Notes under the pieces: generated by a model
Told to the model about the DNA's origin: nothing
What the model saw: only the letters and a program-made list of their open reading frames with translations
Databases searched by the model: none
Translations under genes and position numbers: made by a program
Shown: positions 1 through 12,234 of the stretch, piece after piece
How the letters are laid out: every line of letters begins with the position of its first letter
Numbering within the stretch: position 1 is the first letter of the stretch
Source of the DNA: Phocoena phocoena
Lineage: Eukaryota; Chordata; Mammalia; Artiodactyla; Phocoenidae
Assembly: GCF_963924675.1 (NCBI RefSeq)
Contig: NC_089221.1
Location: 8,553,851 to 8,617,850 of the forward strand
Direction: 5' to 3'
DNA: 64,000 nt

Positions 1-1234
1 GCCACAGGCTGGTGCAACGTCACTCAGGCCTCTGCCACCACAGGCTCACCCCGCATCCGTACCCCTCCCTCCCCCGAGCCTGAGTGAGCCAGAGCCCCCA
101 AAGCAGCTGCTCCTTTAACCCCGTCCTGTCCGGGCGGGAACAGATGCCCTCTGGCGACCTACATGCAGAGGCAGGGCCAAATCCAAAGCTGAACCCTGGG
201 AGCTGTACGAACAAAGAAGAGAAAGGGAAATCTCTCCCAGCAGCCTCAGGAGCAGCGGATTAAATCTCCACAGTCAACTTGATGTACCCTGCATCTGTGG
301 AATACCTGAATAGACAACGAATCATCCCAAATTGAGGCGGTGGACTTTGGGAACAACTGTAGACTTGGGGTTTGCTTTCTGCATCTAATTTGTTTCTGGT
401 TTTATGTTTATTTTAGCTTAGTATTTAAAGTTTATTATCATTGGTAGATTTGTTTATTGATTATGTTGCTCTCTTCCCCCCTTTTTTTAAAAATATATAG
501 ATATATATTTTTTTCCCGTTTTTTTGTTTTTGTGAGTTGTGTATGTGTATGTTTCTTTGTGTGACTTTGTCTGTATAGCTTTGCTTTTACCATTTGTCCT
601 AGGGTTCTGTCTGTCCATTTTTTGTTTTCTTGTTTTCTTACTTTAAAATTTTTTTTATTTTTAATAATTTTTTTATTTTAATAACTTTTTATTTGCTTTA
701 TTTATTTCTTTTTTTTCCCTCCCTTTTCTTCTGAGCCATGTGGCTGACAGGGTCTTTGTGCTCTGGCCAGGTGTCAGGCCTGTGCCTCTGAGGTGGGAGA
801 GCTGAGTTCAGGACATTGGTCCACCAGAGACATCCCAGCTCCACATAATATCAAATGGCAAAAGCTCTCCCACAGAGCTCCATCTCAAGGCTAAGACCCA
901 GCTCCACTCAACTACCAGCAAGCTATAGTGCTGGACACCCTCTACCAAACAACTAGCAAGACAGGAACACAACCCCACCCATGAACAGATTTTATGCCTA
1001 AAATCATAATAAGGTCACAGACATCCCAAAACACACCACCAGACACAGTCCTGCCCACCAAAAAGACAAGACCCAGCCTCATCCACCAGAAAACAGGCAC
1101 CACTCACTTCCACCAGGAAGCCTACACAACCCACTGAACCAACATTACCCAGTGGGGGCAGACATCAAAAACAACGGGAACTATGAACCTGCAGTCTGTG
1201 AAAAGGAGACCCCAAACACAGTAGGTTAAGCAAA
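1..1234 (+). mobile_element. L1 (LINE-1) 5' UTR, left end outside the window
   Basis: This is the 5' untranslated region of an artiodactyl/cetacean-type L1 retrotransposon, continuous with the ORF1 and ORF2 remnants downstream. The first ~330 bases are GC-rich and CpG-bearing, as expected for the internal promoter end of an L1. A T-rich stretch follows at about 466-720, then a run of phrases built on 'ccaccag' and 'cacaac' (about 830-1160) that precedes ORF1 in this family. No 5' target-site duplication can be seen because the element runs off the left edge. Family identity is from remembered consensus sequence. Confidence 0.8.
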
Positions 1235-2117
1235 ATAAGAAGACAGAGAAACACACAGCAGATGAAGGAGCAAGGCAAAAACCCACCAGACCAAATAAAG
1301 AAATAAGAAATAGGCAGTCTACCTGAAAAAGAATTCAGAATAATGATAGTAAATATGATCCAAAATCTTGGAAAGAGAATGGAGAAAATACAAGAAACTT
1401 TTAACAAAGACCTTGAAGAACTAAAGAGCAAACAAACAATGATGAACAACACAATAAATGAAATTTAAAATTCTCTAGAAGGAATCAAGGCAGAAAAACT
1501 GAGGCAGAAGAATGGATTAGTGATCTGGAAGATAAAATAGTGGGAATAAATACCACAGAGCAGAATAAAGAAAAAGGAATGAAAAGAATTGAGGACAGTC
1601 TCAGAGACCTCTGGGACAACATTAAAAGCACCAACATTCAAATTATAGGCATCCCAGAAGAAGAAGAGAAAAAGGAACAGAGAAAATATTTGAAGAGATT
1701 ATAGTTGAAATCTTCCCTAAAATGGGAAAGGAAATAGTTGATCAAGTCCAGGAAGCACAGAGAGTCCCATACAGGATAAATCCAAGGAGAAACACACCAA
1801 GACACATGTTAATCAAACTATCAAAAAATAAATACAAAGAAAAAATATTAAAAGCAGCAAGGGAAAAGCAACAAATAACATACAGGGGAATCCACATAAG
1901 ATTAACAGCTGATCTTTCAGCAGAAACTCTGCAAGCCAGAAGGGAGTGCAAGGACATATTTAAAGTGATGAAAGGGAAAAACCTACAACCAAGATTACCC
2001 AGCAAGGATCTCATTCAGATTCAACAGAGATATTAAAACATTTACAGGCAAGTAAAAGCTAAGCGAATGCAGCATCACCAAACAGCTTTACAACAAATGC
2101 TAAAGGAACTTCTCTAG
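1235..2117 (+). pseudogene. L1 ORF1 (RNA-binding chaperone protein), dead copy
   Basis: L1 ORF1 encodes the trimeric RNA-binding protein that coats L1 RNA. Conceptual translation gives the coiled-coil part (residues like KSKQTMMNNTINEI near 1420-1470) and, in a different frame at 1722-2036, the RNA-recognition and C-terminal part (phrases RVPYRINPRRNTPRH and AREKQQITYRGIHIR). The expected ATG reads ATA at 1235-1237, several stop codons interrupt the N-terminal half, and at least one frameshift near 1990 shifts the C-terminus out of frame. The original stop is the TAG at 2115-2117. It cannot make an intact protein. The start assignment rests on my memory of related intact copies. Confidence 0.82.
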
Positions 2118-2175
2118 GCAGGAAACACAAGAGAAGGAAAAGACCTACAATAACAAACCCAAAACAATTAAGAAA

Positions 2176-5100
2176 ATGGTAATAGAAACATACATATCGA
2201 TAATTACCTTAAATGTAAATGGACTAAATGCTCCCACCAAAAGACCTAGACTGGTTGAATGAATACAAAAACAAGATCCATATATATACTGTCTACAAGA
2301 GACGCACTTCACACCTAGGGACACATACAGACTGAAAGTGTGAGGAAGGAAAAAGATATTCCATGCAAAAGGAAATCAAAAGAAAGCTGGAGTAGCAATT
2401 CTCATATCAGGCAAAATAGACTTTAAAATAAAGACTATTACAAGAGACAAAGGAGGACACTACATAATGATCAAGAGATCAACCCAAGAAGAAGATATAA
2501 AAATTGTAAATATTTATGCACCTAACATAGGAGCACCTCAATACATAAGGCAAATATTAACAGCCATAAAAGGGGAAATCAACAGTAACACAATCAGAGT
2601 AGGGGACTTTAACACCCCCCTTTCACCAATGAACAGATCATCCAAAATGAAAATAAATAAGGAAACACAAGCTTTAAATGATACATTAAACAAGACAGAC
2701 TTAACTGGTATTTATAGGACATTCCATCCAAAAACAACAGAATACAATTTCTTCTCAAGTGCTCATGGAACATTCTCCAGGATAGATCATATCTTGGGTC
2801 ACAAATCAAGCCTTGGTAAATTTAAGAAAATTGAAATCTTTTCAAGTATCTTTTCCAACCACAACACTATGAGACTAGATATCAATTATAGGAAAAAATC
2901 TGTAAGATATTCAAACACATGGAGGCTAAAGAATACACTACTTAATAACCAAGAGATCACTGAAGAAATCAAAGAATAAATTAAAAATTTCCTAGAAACA
3001 AGTGACAATGAAAACACGACAACCCAAAACCTATGGGATGCAGCAAAAGCTGTTGTAAGAGGAAGGTTTATAGCAATACAATCCTACCTCAAGGAACAAG
3101 AAACATCTCAAATAAACAACCTAAACTTACACCTAAAGCAATTAGAGAAAGAAGAACAATAAAACCCCCAACGTTAGCATAACGAAAGAAATCATAAAGA
3201 TCAGATAAGAAATAAATGAAAAAGAAATTAGTGAAATGATAGGAAAGATCAATAAAACTAAAAGCTGGTTCTTTGAGAAGATAAACAAAATTGATACACC
3301 ATTAGCCAGACTCATCAAGAAAAAACGGGAGAAGACTCAAATCAATAGAATAAGAAATGAAAAAGGAGAAGTAACAACTGTCACTGCAGAAATACAAAGG
3401 ATCATGAGAGATTACTACAAGCAACTATATGCCAATAACATCGACAATCTGAAAGAAATGGACAAATTCTTAGAAAAGCACAACCTTCCGAGACTGACCC
3501 AGGAAGAAAGAGAAAATATAAACAGACCAATCACAAGCACTTAAATTGAGACTGTGATTAAAAATCTTCCAAAAAACAAAATCCCAGACCAGATGGCTTA
3601 CAGGCGAATTCTCTCAAACATTTAGAGGAGAGCTAACACCTATCTTTCTCAAACTCTTCCAAAATATAGCAGAGAGAAGAACACTCCCAAACTCATTCTA
3701 CAATTCACATTCATCACACTATACCAAAACCAGACAAAGATGTCACAAAGAAAGAAAACTACAGGCCAATATCACTGATGAGCATAGACGCAAAAATCCT
3801 CAACAAAATACTAGCAAACAGAATCCAACAGCACATTAAAAGTATCATACACCATGTTCAAGTGGGGTTTATCTCAGGAATGCAAGGGTTCTTCAATATA
3901 TGCAAATCAATGAATGTTAACAAATTAACATATTAAAAAATTGAAGGAGAAAAACCATATGATCATCTCAATAGATGCAGAAAAAGCTTTCAACACAATT
4001 CAACACCCATTTATGATAAAAACTCTCCAGAAATTAGGCATAGAAGGAACTTAACTCAACATAATAAAGGCCATGTATGACAAACCCACAGCCAACATCA
4101 TTCTCAATGGTGAAAAACTGAAACGATTTCCACTAAGATCAGGAACAAGACAAGGTTGCCCACTCTCACCACTATTATGAACATAGTTTTGGAAGTTTTA
4201 GCATAGTTTTGGAAGTTTTACCCACAGCAATCAGAGAAGAAAAAGAAATAAAAGGAATCCAAATCAGAAAAGAAGTAAAGCTATCACTGTTTGCAGATGA
4301 CGTGATACTATATGTAGAGAAGCCTAAAGATGCTATCAGAAAACTACTAGAGCTAATCAATGAATTTGGTAAAGTAGCAGGATACAAAACTAATGCACAG
4401 AAATCTCTTTCATTCCTATACACTAATGATGAAAAAATCTGACAGAGAAATTAAGGAAACACTCCCATTTACCACTGCAACAAAAAGAATAAAATACCTA
4501 GCAATAAACTTACCTAAGGAGACAAAAGACCTGTATGCAGAACTATAAGACAGTGGTGAAAGACATTAAAAATGATACAGATGGAGAGATATACCATGTT
4601 TTTGGATTGGAAGAATCAACATTGTGAAAGTGACTATACTACCCAACGCAATCTACAGATTTAATGCAATCCCTATCAAACTACCAATGGCATTTCTCAC
4701 AGAACTAGAACAAAAAATTTCACAATATGTATGGAAACACAAAAAAGCCTGAATAGCCAAAGTAATACTGAGAAAGAAAAACGGAGCTGGAAGAATCAGG
4801 CTCCCTGACTTCAGACTATGCTATAAAGCTACAGTAATCAAGACAGTACGATACTGGCATAAAAACAGAAATATAGATCAATGGAACAGGATAGATAGCC
4901 CAGAGATAAACCTACACACATATGGTCACCTTATCTTTGATAAAGGAGGTAAGAATACACAATGGAGAAAAGACAGCCTCTTCAATAAGTGGTGCTGGGA
5001 AAACTGGACAGCTACATGTAAAACGATGAAATTAGAACACTTCCCAACACCATAGACAAAAATAAACTCAAAATGGATTAAATGTAAGGCCAGACACTGT

Positions 5101-6001
5101 AAAACTCTTAGAGGAAAACATAGGCACAACACTCTATGACATTAATCACAGCAAGATCCTTTTTGACCCACCTCCTAGAGAAATGGATATAAAAACAAAA
5201 ATAAACAAATGGGACCTAATGAAACATAAAAGATTTTGCACAGCAAAGAAAAACATAAACAAGATGAAAAGGCAACCCTCAGAATGGGAGAAAATATTTG
5301 CAAATGAAGAAACTGACCAAGGATTAATCTCCAAAATTTATAAGCAGCTCATGCAGCTCAATATCAGAAAAACAAACAACCCAATCCAAAAATGGGCAGA
5401 AGACTTAAATAGATATTTCTCCAAAGAAGATATACAGATTGCTAACAAACACATGAAAGGATGCTCAACATCACTAATCATTAGAGAAGTGCAAATCAAA
5501 ACTACAATGAGGTAACACCTTACACCAGTCAGAATGTCCATCATCAAAAAATCTACAAACAATAAATGCTGGAGAGGGTGTGGAGAAAAGGGAACCCTCT
5601 TGCACTGCTGGTGGGAATGTCAATTGATACAGCCACTATGGAGAATGGTATGGAGGTTCCTTAAAATACTAAAAATAGAACTACCATACAACCCAGCAAT
5701 CCCACTACTTGGCATATACACTTAGAAAACCATAATTCAAAAAGAGGCATGTACCACAATGTTCATTGCAGCTCTGTTTACAATATCCAGGACATGGAAG
5801 CAAGTTAAGTGTCCATCAACAGATGAATTGATAAAGAAGATGTGGCACATATATATAATGGAATAGTAGTCAGCCATAAAAAGAAATGAAATTGCGTTAT
5901 TTGTAGTGAGGTGGATGAACATAGTGTCTGTCATACAGAGTGAGGTAAGTCAGAAAGAGAAAAACAAATACCATATGCTAACACATATATATGAAATCTA
6001 A
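2176..6001 (+). pseudogene. L1 ORF2 (endonuclease-reverse transcriptase), dead copy
   Basis: ORF2 of L1 encodes an AP-like endonuclease, a reverse transcriptase and a C-terminal cysteine-rich domain. The ATG at 2176 lies 58 bases after the ORF1 stop, the usual L1 spacing. The endonuclease shows the catalytic-type motifs LNVNGLN, QETH, GDFN and RIDHILG; the usual SDH box reads SNH. The reverse-transcriptase core FADD is present near 4285-4300. The C-terminal part near 5560-5620 keeps the C-rich phrase CWRGCGEKG. The frame is broken by many stops and indels, including stops in the endonuclease and a 20-bp tandem duplication at 4182-4221. The remnant length of 3,826 bases is close to an intact ORF2. 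The terminal TAA is at 5999-6001. Confidence 0.88.
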
Positions 6002-6400
6002 AAAAATAAATAAAGGTTCTGAAGAACTTAGGGGCAGGACAGGAATAAAGACGCAGATGTAGAGAATGGACTTGCGGTCACAGGGAGGGGGAAGAGTAAG
6101 CTGGGACGAAGTGAGAGACTGGCCTGGACATATATACACTACCAAATATAAAATAGATAGCTAGTGGGAAGCAGCCGCATAGCACAGAGAGATCAGCTCG
6201 GTGGTTTGTGTCTACCTAGAGGGTGGGATAGGGAGGGTGGGAGGGAGAAGCAAGAGGGAGGAGATATGGGGATATATGTATATGTATAGCTAATTCACTT
6301 GGTTATTAAGCAGAAACTAACACACCATTGTAAAGCAATTATACTCCAGTAAAGATGTTAAAAAACTTTTTTTTAATAAAAAAAGGTGTTTAAAAAGAAA
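6002..6400 (+). mobile_element. L1 3' UTR and A-rich tail
   Basis: The region carries the family-typical 3' UTR with the G-rich polypurine block 'gggagggtgggagggag' near 6230-6246. It ends in 'ccattgtaaagcaattatac' and a run of A and T from about 6360 that represents the decayed poly(A) tail. It closes the element that begins at the left edge. The tail is interrupted by T runs and point changes, so this copy is older than the one at 59568. Confidence 0.8.
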
Positions 6401-6407
6401 AAAGAAC

Positions 6408-6660
6408 GGAAACAGCTCACATTTATCCAGCATTTGCTGGTGTCAGATACTCGTTGGCTGTCTCAATTTGTACTGTCTCAATTAATCTGCCCATCAACCT
6501 TATGGTGTAGGTCCTGTCATTATGCCTGTTTGCTCAGATGAAGACAGAGAAGTTAAGTAAAATTAAGAAGCTTCCTACCCTCTAATAACTGGAATTAAAG
6601 CACCGTGACTCTGGCATTTGGATGGCTGGCACCATTGTTACCTTTGCAGTGCAGAAGATA
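6408..6660 (-). repeat. MIR SINE, antisense
   Basis: Ancient mammalian-wide interspersed repeat. The plus strand reads as the reverse complement of a MIR, with a 'cagatgaagacagagaagttaagtaa' type core and a 'catttatccagcatttgctggtgtcagatac' type flank. The young L1 tail ends directly beside it. Confidence 0.7.
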
Positions 6661-6779
6661 TTGAACGTTATGTCATAGGGCAGCCCCCAAGGACTGAAGG
6701 GGGGCAACATGATTTCCCCTCAGGCTACTTCAAACTCTTGAGCAACTGATAATGTCTATGGAATTAAACTGTTTCAGAA
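6661..6779. other. Short single-copy stretch
   Basis: No repeat, coding or RNA signal was recognised here between the MIR and the ancient L1 debris. Confidence 0.3.
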
Positions 6780-7680
6780 AATAGCAAAAAGGGAAGTGTT
6801 CTATTTTATTTTAAGAAGCATGAGCCACCTTAAATCAAGACATGACAAAGATAACTGCAAACTAAGTCTCACAAATACAGATGCAAAAATCCTGTTATAT
6901 CAAATCTAGAAATATATTAAAATAATAACATGCCCTGAACACATACCATTTATAATAGGAATATATAAATGGTTCATAGTGAGAACTGAATTCCAGACAT
7001 AATACATCATATTAACAGGTCAAGGAAGGAAAATGATTCTTCTCAATAGGTACTAAATTTAACCTCCTTTCTGATTTTTTTTTTTAATTTAGAAGAATAG
7101 GAGTAGACTAATACTTCTTTAACATTTTAAATGACTTCTTTTTGAACAACAGCCAGCATGATGTTTACTGTTAAAATACAGTAGTGTAGCATTTCTCAAA
7201 CTATGCTTTATATAATATTAGCTTCAAAAGAGAGAAATTCTTATTGCACTATTGAAAGAATTCCATATTTCAATGAACACAGAATATAATACATATTGTA
7301 TCTCCATTTTGGAGATTCAAAATATACCTTACTGGATTAACTTTAGAAGAATAGCAAAAATAGCAAATAGATTCTGAAAAGGTAGACACAGAAAGCAGAT
7401 TATAAATACTCAGTATTAAAATACTGTGATAATAGTAACTGAAGGTATAGGCATAATAACACATTCCACAGAGAGTAAATATAAGATTGCAGCATGTGAT
7501 AAACATACCATTTCAAAACAGGAATGAAGATCAGATTATACAATAAAAAATACTGGGACAACTAGAAAAGATACATATCAGACCTCAAGTTCATATTTTA
7601 CCAAAAGAAAAAAGAAAATGCCTGATGGCTTAGTTATATGTCAAAATGAAATCATAAAGATTAAAGAAAATGTAGATGGG
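6780..7680 (+). mobile_element. Ancient L1 (L1M-type) ORF2 fragment
   Basis: Highly diverged plus-sense L1 ORF2 debris. Recognisable phrases in order are the 'caggtcaaggaaggaaaatgattcttctcaatagg' stretch near 7017-7050, the 'acagccagcatgatg' stretch near 7149-7164 and the 'tactgggacaactagaaaag' stretch near 7551-7570, which occur in this order in L1 ORF2. No open frame survives. Confidence 0.6.
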
Positions 7681-8600
7681 CTTCGAGCGTAAACATGGTT
7701 AAGTCTACATTTCTCTTTCTCCTCCTCAAAATCATAAAACAACAAGAAGCATTACCAAAACAATGCAGAAACTTCATTCCCTGTGAAATTTGGAAAACAG
7801 TATAATCAACAGACTTTAAAATATATGTAAATACTGACAAATGCAGCTGAAATGAGCAGAAGTCACATAGAGGAAGGAAAAGTAAAAGCATAGAGAAAGG
7901 AGAGAGGACATAGTGTGGCCAGAGGTCAGAAAATGCCACCAGGACACACCTCCTGAAGATGAAGGGCCGATACTCTATTATAACAGGTATCTCTCATCTA
8001 CAGCAGTTGTGAAAGATGGAAGGTGGGCAGAGCCAGTGGCAAAAGCCTTCCTTGAAAGGCTTTGGTTGAAAGAAGCAGAGGGGAAGGGTGGATATAAAGA
8101 ATCACATTAAAAGTCATATTTGCAAGAAGCAGACTGTCTCTGAAAAGTTGTCTTAGCCTCAATACCTGGTCCCCAAAGAGGAACCACTTACCAGCTGGTC
8201 AAGGAAAATACAACCATTCAATGATAAGTAATGAAAAAGGAATTAGCTCAGTATTAATACAAGGATGACTAGGAGATAGTGCGGAAAGAGCAACAAAATG
8301 TATCAAAGATGAAAAATGCTCATCAGAAACATGTTGCCATGGAGCAGATAAAAATTTTAACTTAGTATCTCACCACAAATTTTAAAATATTCAATGTGGC
8401 CATTATTTCTACAAAGGAAGATCAGAAACACAAGAACCTAGAACAGATGTGGCTACTCAACAGAAAGAAATAAAACATAAGCTAGTATACTCCAAGAAAG
8501 AATAAATGAATAAATACTGGAAGGAGCAGAAATGAGTCTAAGTACTCTGGAAACTCAATAAGAAACATAAAGAAGAATAATGAGAAACATGAACATTAGA
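7681..8600 (+). repeat. Probable ancient L1/HAL1 5' debris, weak
   Basis: AT-rich sequence with A-rich phrases typical of L1/HAL1 5' and ORF1 regions, but no stretch is diagnostic. It is placed here because it lies directly upstream of clearer ORF1-like sequence. It may equally be single-copy DNA. Confidence 0.3.
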
Positions 8601-9474
8601 AAAAAATTTTATAGAAAAGATTTTTCTTCTTGTTGTTAAACAGAAAATGATAGACCTGGAAGAGAGGTAAAGGAGATTCAACAGATACCTAATTGGAATC
8701 CTGAAGAAACCCGAAGCAAATATTTAATGACATAATCCATGAAATGTTCATGAAATTAAAAAAGAAGAATGTAATCTGCACAATTGAAAGGGTACACTGT
8801 GTACCAGGAATAAAAAGTTGACCTAGGATGCTTAATACCAAAACTTAATCATAGTCTTAATCACATACTTTTATAAAAAAAGAAAGAAAAGAATTCTGGA
8901 CTAAGAAGTCAATCTGGTTTCATATTTATCCACCATTAAAACCAAAAGATAATGAAGCAGCATTTATAAGATACTGATAAGGAAAATTTGACTTGTCCTT
9001 CGAGTATAAACGGTATGTTTGTTTTTAATTGCAAGAAGTTAGGGAATATTGTTATCATGAACCATTCTTGAGAAGCTACTAGAGGACATACTTCTGCCAA
9101 CCAGAAGATGATCCAAAAAACCACAGGCACAGAACCTGGTAGCGAGCGTTGGATATATTTATTTGTAAAATAAGACCAAAACAAATGTATAGACTAGGGT
9201 TGCAGAGCAGAAGTAAATGCTATATGCCACTACAATGTAGAAATGATACAAAAACAAGACTCAGCAGAAGGGGATGAGAAGGTAAAAGGCAGAGTGAGTT
9301 TGCCAATCACCTCATTTAAAACAGCTGAAAGATCGCAAAAGTCATTACAGCTGACAAGTGGTAGAAGTATAAACGTATCTACCTTACAAGGATAAATACT
9401 AAGACAGATGGGTATTATTGACTAAAACTGGGTATGTGGGAGGGGTAAAAAAACTAAACATATTAATTTATTGT
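8601..9474 (+). mobile_element. Ancient L1/HAL1 ORF1-region remnant
   Basis: Plus-sense match by eye to the ORF1 region of old L1 or HAL1 elements. 'atgatagacctggaagag' (8647-8664) is followed by 'acactgtgtaccaggaat' (8793-8810), the order expected there. It is interrupted by the Tigger-type insertion at 9477. All frames are broken. Confidence 0.55.
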
Positions 9475-9476
9475 TA

Positions 9477-9678
9477 CAGTCTGCCCTCCGTATCCGTGGG
9501 TTTTGCATCCATGGGTTCAACCAATCGTGAATGGATACCGACGCCAAACCTGAAGATGCTGACGCCGACCGTGTTCATTGCACTCGCCCATTTTTCATAA
9601 GCAACTTGACCACTGGCAGATTCTGGTATCTTCCGAGGCTTCTGGAACCAATGCCCCGTGGATACAGAGGGAGAACTG
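9477..9678. mobile_element. Tigger-family DNA transposon, MER2-like, internally deleted
   Basis: A 202-bp non-autonomous element with inverted ends (CAGTCTGCCCTCCGTATCC at the left; GGATACAGAGGGAGAACTG at the right), flanked on both sides by TA (9475-9476 and 9679-9680). That is the target duplication of Tc1/mariner-Tigger elements. The sequence beyond the ends fits MER2 from memory, with the middle missing. No transposase frame remains. Confidence 0.75.
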
Positions 9679-9680
9679 TA

Positions 9681-9930
9681 CTTTATGCTGAGTAACAAAC
9701 ATACACTGTGTGAAAATAGAGGACCAAGGGTGCTCATTTTCAATGAAATTTTTCAAACAACCATTAGAATAAAATTACAAACCTTCCTAAACCTCAGGAA
9801 GATTTTTCAAAGAAAACAGACCACATAGTGGATGACTTTATATAAAGCCATAAAATTGAAAACAATGTCAAATAATATGAAAAACTAAGATCAAATGTCA
9901 TTATAGAGGTAAACAAGCTTAACTCATGTG
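9681..9930 (+). mobile_element. Ancient L1/HAL1 remnant, continuation
   Basis: A-rich sequence continuing the ORF1-region debris after the Tigger insertion. The phrase 'catttagaataaaattacaa'-like near 9760 and the A-rich context fit, but the match is weak. Confidence 0.4.
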
Positions 9931-9933
9931 TGA

Positions 9934-10010
9934 TGGAAGGAAGGAAAGAAGGAAGGGAGGAAGGAAGGAAGGAAAAAAGAAAGAGGGCGGGAGGAGGGAG
10001 GGAGGAATAA
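9934..10010 (+). repeat. GGAA-type microsatellite
   Basis: Imperfect tetranucleotide tract of ggaa/gaag/ggga units, all purine over about 75 bases. It lies inside ancient L1/HAL1 sequence. Confidence 0.9.
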
Positions 10011-10970
10011 AGGGATCAGGGGAAGAAATTGGATGCCAAAAGCAAAACCCAACTCTAAGCTGTAAACAAGAGCCACTCCAAACACAGAATACTTCATAAA
10101 GACTAAAAAGTCTTTTGACTTTTGAATAAAATGCTTTCAAATACGAACAAAAAGGAGCAAGAGTTGTGATCTTAATAGCAACGAAGACAGATTGAAGACC
10201 ACGAAACATTTTTTAAAAGGCAAACATGAGCACTTTATTAAATTAAATGGTGCAATTTCACAGTAAAGGTATAATAGCCCTAAACATCTATGCACATCCA
10301 TCTGTTCTTGATACATAAAGTAGACAGACAAATAAATAAATTACAGAAGACCAATATAGCACAACTAATAAAGTAATTAAGTAAATAATTAATAAAGTAA
10401 GTCTGGTTTACGTATGCACAAATATATTCACACATACACCCTAAAAATAAAGAAAATATCTTCAGTTCAAGTGTTATCATAAAAACTGGACTCAGACCAA
10501 AAAAGAAAATCTCCAGAAAGCAAAAACAGGGCAGAAAAATTTCTGTGATCACAATGCAAGAAAACCAGAAACTGAAAATCAAAACAAAGCACACAAAAAA
10601 TCTCTCCACCTAGAAGGAAAAAAAAATGCCCTTAAATTCTCCTTGAGTCAGAGAGAATGGACAAACAGAAATACATAACATCTGGAAAACAATAATGAAA
10701 TGGTCACAGGTAAGAATCCATAGGAAAGAGCTAAGCAAAGCTCAGCAAAAAACACTTTCATTCTATCCATTAAGAAGAGAAGAAAAATGAAGAATTAAAG
10801 GAAACAATTAAACACCCAACTCACAAAGGTAGATGAATGCAGTGCAAACTAAAGGAAAGTTGAATGAACAATTATTAAAGAACACAGTAGAAAATAATAA
10901 GTTAGAAGACAGAAAAACAATAGAAAAGATAAATCTGAAAGCCACTTTTGCTCAGAGAACAGCTTCTTTT
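10011..10970 (+). mobile_element. Ancient L1/HAL1 ORF2 5' (endonuclease-region) remnant
   Basis: Plus-sense debris resembling the start of L1 ORF2: 'ctgtaaacaagagccactcc' (10061-10080) and 'atgcaagaaaaccagaaact' (10554-10573) fall in endonuclease-region order. Many small indels are present. It follows the ORF1-like debris in the normal L1 order, so 8601-10970 may be a single old insertion. Confidence 0.5.
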
Positions 10971-11824
10971 GGCTGAGCCATTTTTTATAGTGGTGGCTAG
11001 ACTTAAATGCCTGCAGATGTTAAATGACCCTGCAGTACAGCAGGGAGGAGAAAGAGAATTTCCAATAGAGGGATTTGACTATTCAGGAAAGTAAAGGGGA
11101 AGTTCCCAGAGAGTAACCAGGGCAGGCCAGGGAGACAAAGAGACGACTGGATTGCTTTGTATAATAAAGTGAGGGGGCTTGGTGGGGACCCTCAGATGAG
11201 GGGTGAGTGCTCTAAAGAGGAGAGGAAACAGGAAATATAAGAAGGGGAGAGACAGATGGAGGCAGAGATGCAGAGACAGACAGAGCAATAATGATACAAC
11301 AAGAGGGCTGAGCAACATTAAACCTCTGGGGGGGGGACTCCACCTCCTCCTACTTTGTTGCTTGCTTGCTTGTGACTCTTAGAGCACATCCTTTAGTAAC
11401 CCCTAACACGGGAAAGTACACTGTGTTCTTGCGTGTCTGAAAATGCCTCCGAGTGTCTCTCAACCTTGATGGATGTTTTCCGCACACAATTCCATTGGCA
11501 TTCTAGTGGGAACTCTCTTTCCCTCAGGATTTTCAAGGTGCAGCCCTATTTGTCTTCATATCTTGCATGGAGTAGTTAGAAAGAAAGCAACAAATCGGTA
11601 TGTACTAAAATGGATAGCTCTCCAAGGCACCACGCTGAATGAAAACTACAAGGCTCCGAGTCATTTATAAGGTGTGCATCTTTTATATCAAAAAATCTGG
11701 AAAGGGATCCACCAGTGGCTCCAGGAGGTACCAGAACTGTGGGACTCTGGTCAAAATGGGAGTTTATGTATTGCCTGCATATTTCTCAATTTATCTTACA
11801 GTTTCCTTACTAACCGAAAAACAA
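10971..11824. other. Stretch without a recognised gene
   Basis: Mixed single-copy sequence containing a G8 run near 11326-11334. The last ~130 bases may belong to an old L1 3' region, but I cannot support that. No coding or RNA signal was seen. Confidence 0.3.
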
Positions 11825-12232
11825 AAAAAAAAAGAAAGTAATATTCTAGAGCTCTTAAAACCAACACTAATCCAAAAACGGTTTGAACAAAAATAAGAAA
11901 GTAATATTCTAGAGCTCTTAGAATCAACACTAATCCAAAAACAGTTTCAACAAAAAAAAGAAAGTAATATTCTAGAGCTCTTAGAACCAACACTAATCCA
12001 AAAAAGTTTGAACAAAAATAAAAAAGTAATATTCTAGAGCTCTTAGAACCAACACGAATCCAAAAACTGTTTGAACAAAAGTAAGAAAGTAATATTCTAG
12101 AGCTCTTAGAACCAACACGAATCCAAAAACTGTTTGAACAAAAATAAGAAAGTAATATTCTAGAGCTCTTAGAACCAACACTAATCCAAAAAAGGTTTGA
12201 ACAAAAATAAGAAAGTAATATTCTAGAGCTTT
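11825..12232. repeat. 63-bp minisatellite, about 6.5 units
   Basis: Direct tandem array. The phrase 'gtaatattctagagctctt' begins at 11838, 11901, 11964, 12027, 12089, 12152 and 12215, giving spacings of 63, 63, 63, 62, 63 and 63. Units differ by a few substitutions and by A-run length. The 63-bp period equals 21 codons, so open frames appear on the minus strand, but this is a periodicity effect and not a gene. Confidence 0.95.
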
Positions 12233-12234
12233 TT

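Noticed and set aside
2467..2979. Functional endonuclease gene
   Set aside because: It is only one unbroken piece of a dead L1 ORF2, with stops before and after and a changed SDH-type motif.
11796..12181. Minus-strand repeat peptide frames over the minisatellite
   Set aside because: The 63-bp unit is a multiple of three, so an open unit repeats open. One 62-bp unit breaks the frame and there is no promoter or conserved start.
11825..12232. CRISPR-like array
   Set aside because: Units are contiguous copies with no unique spacers, in a mammalian genome.
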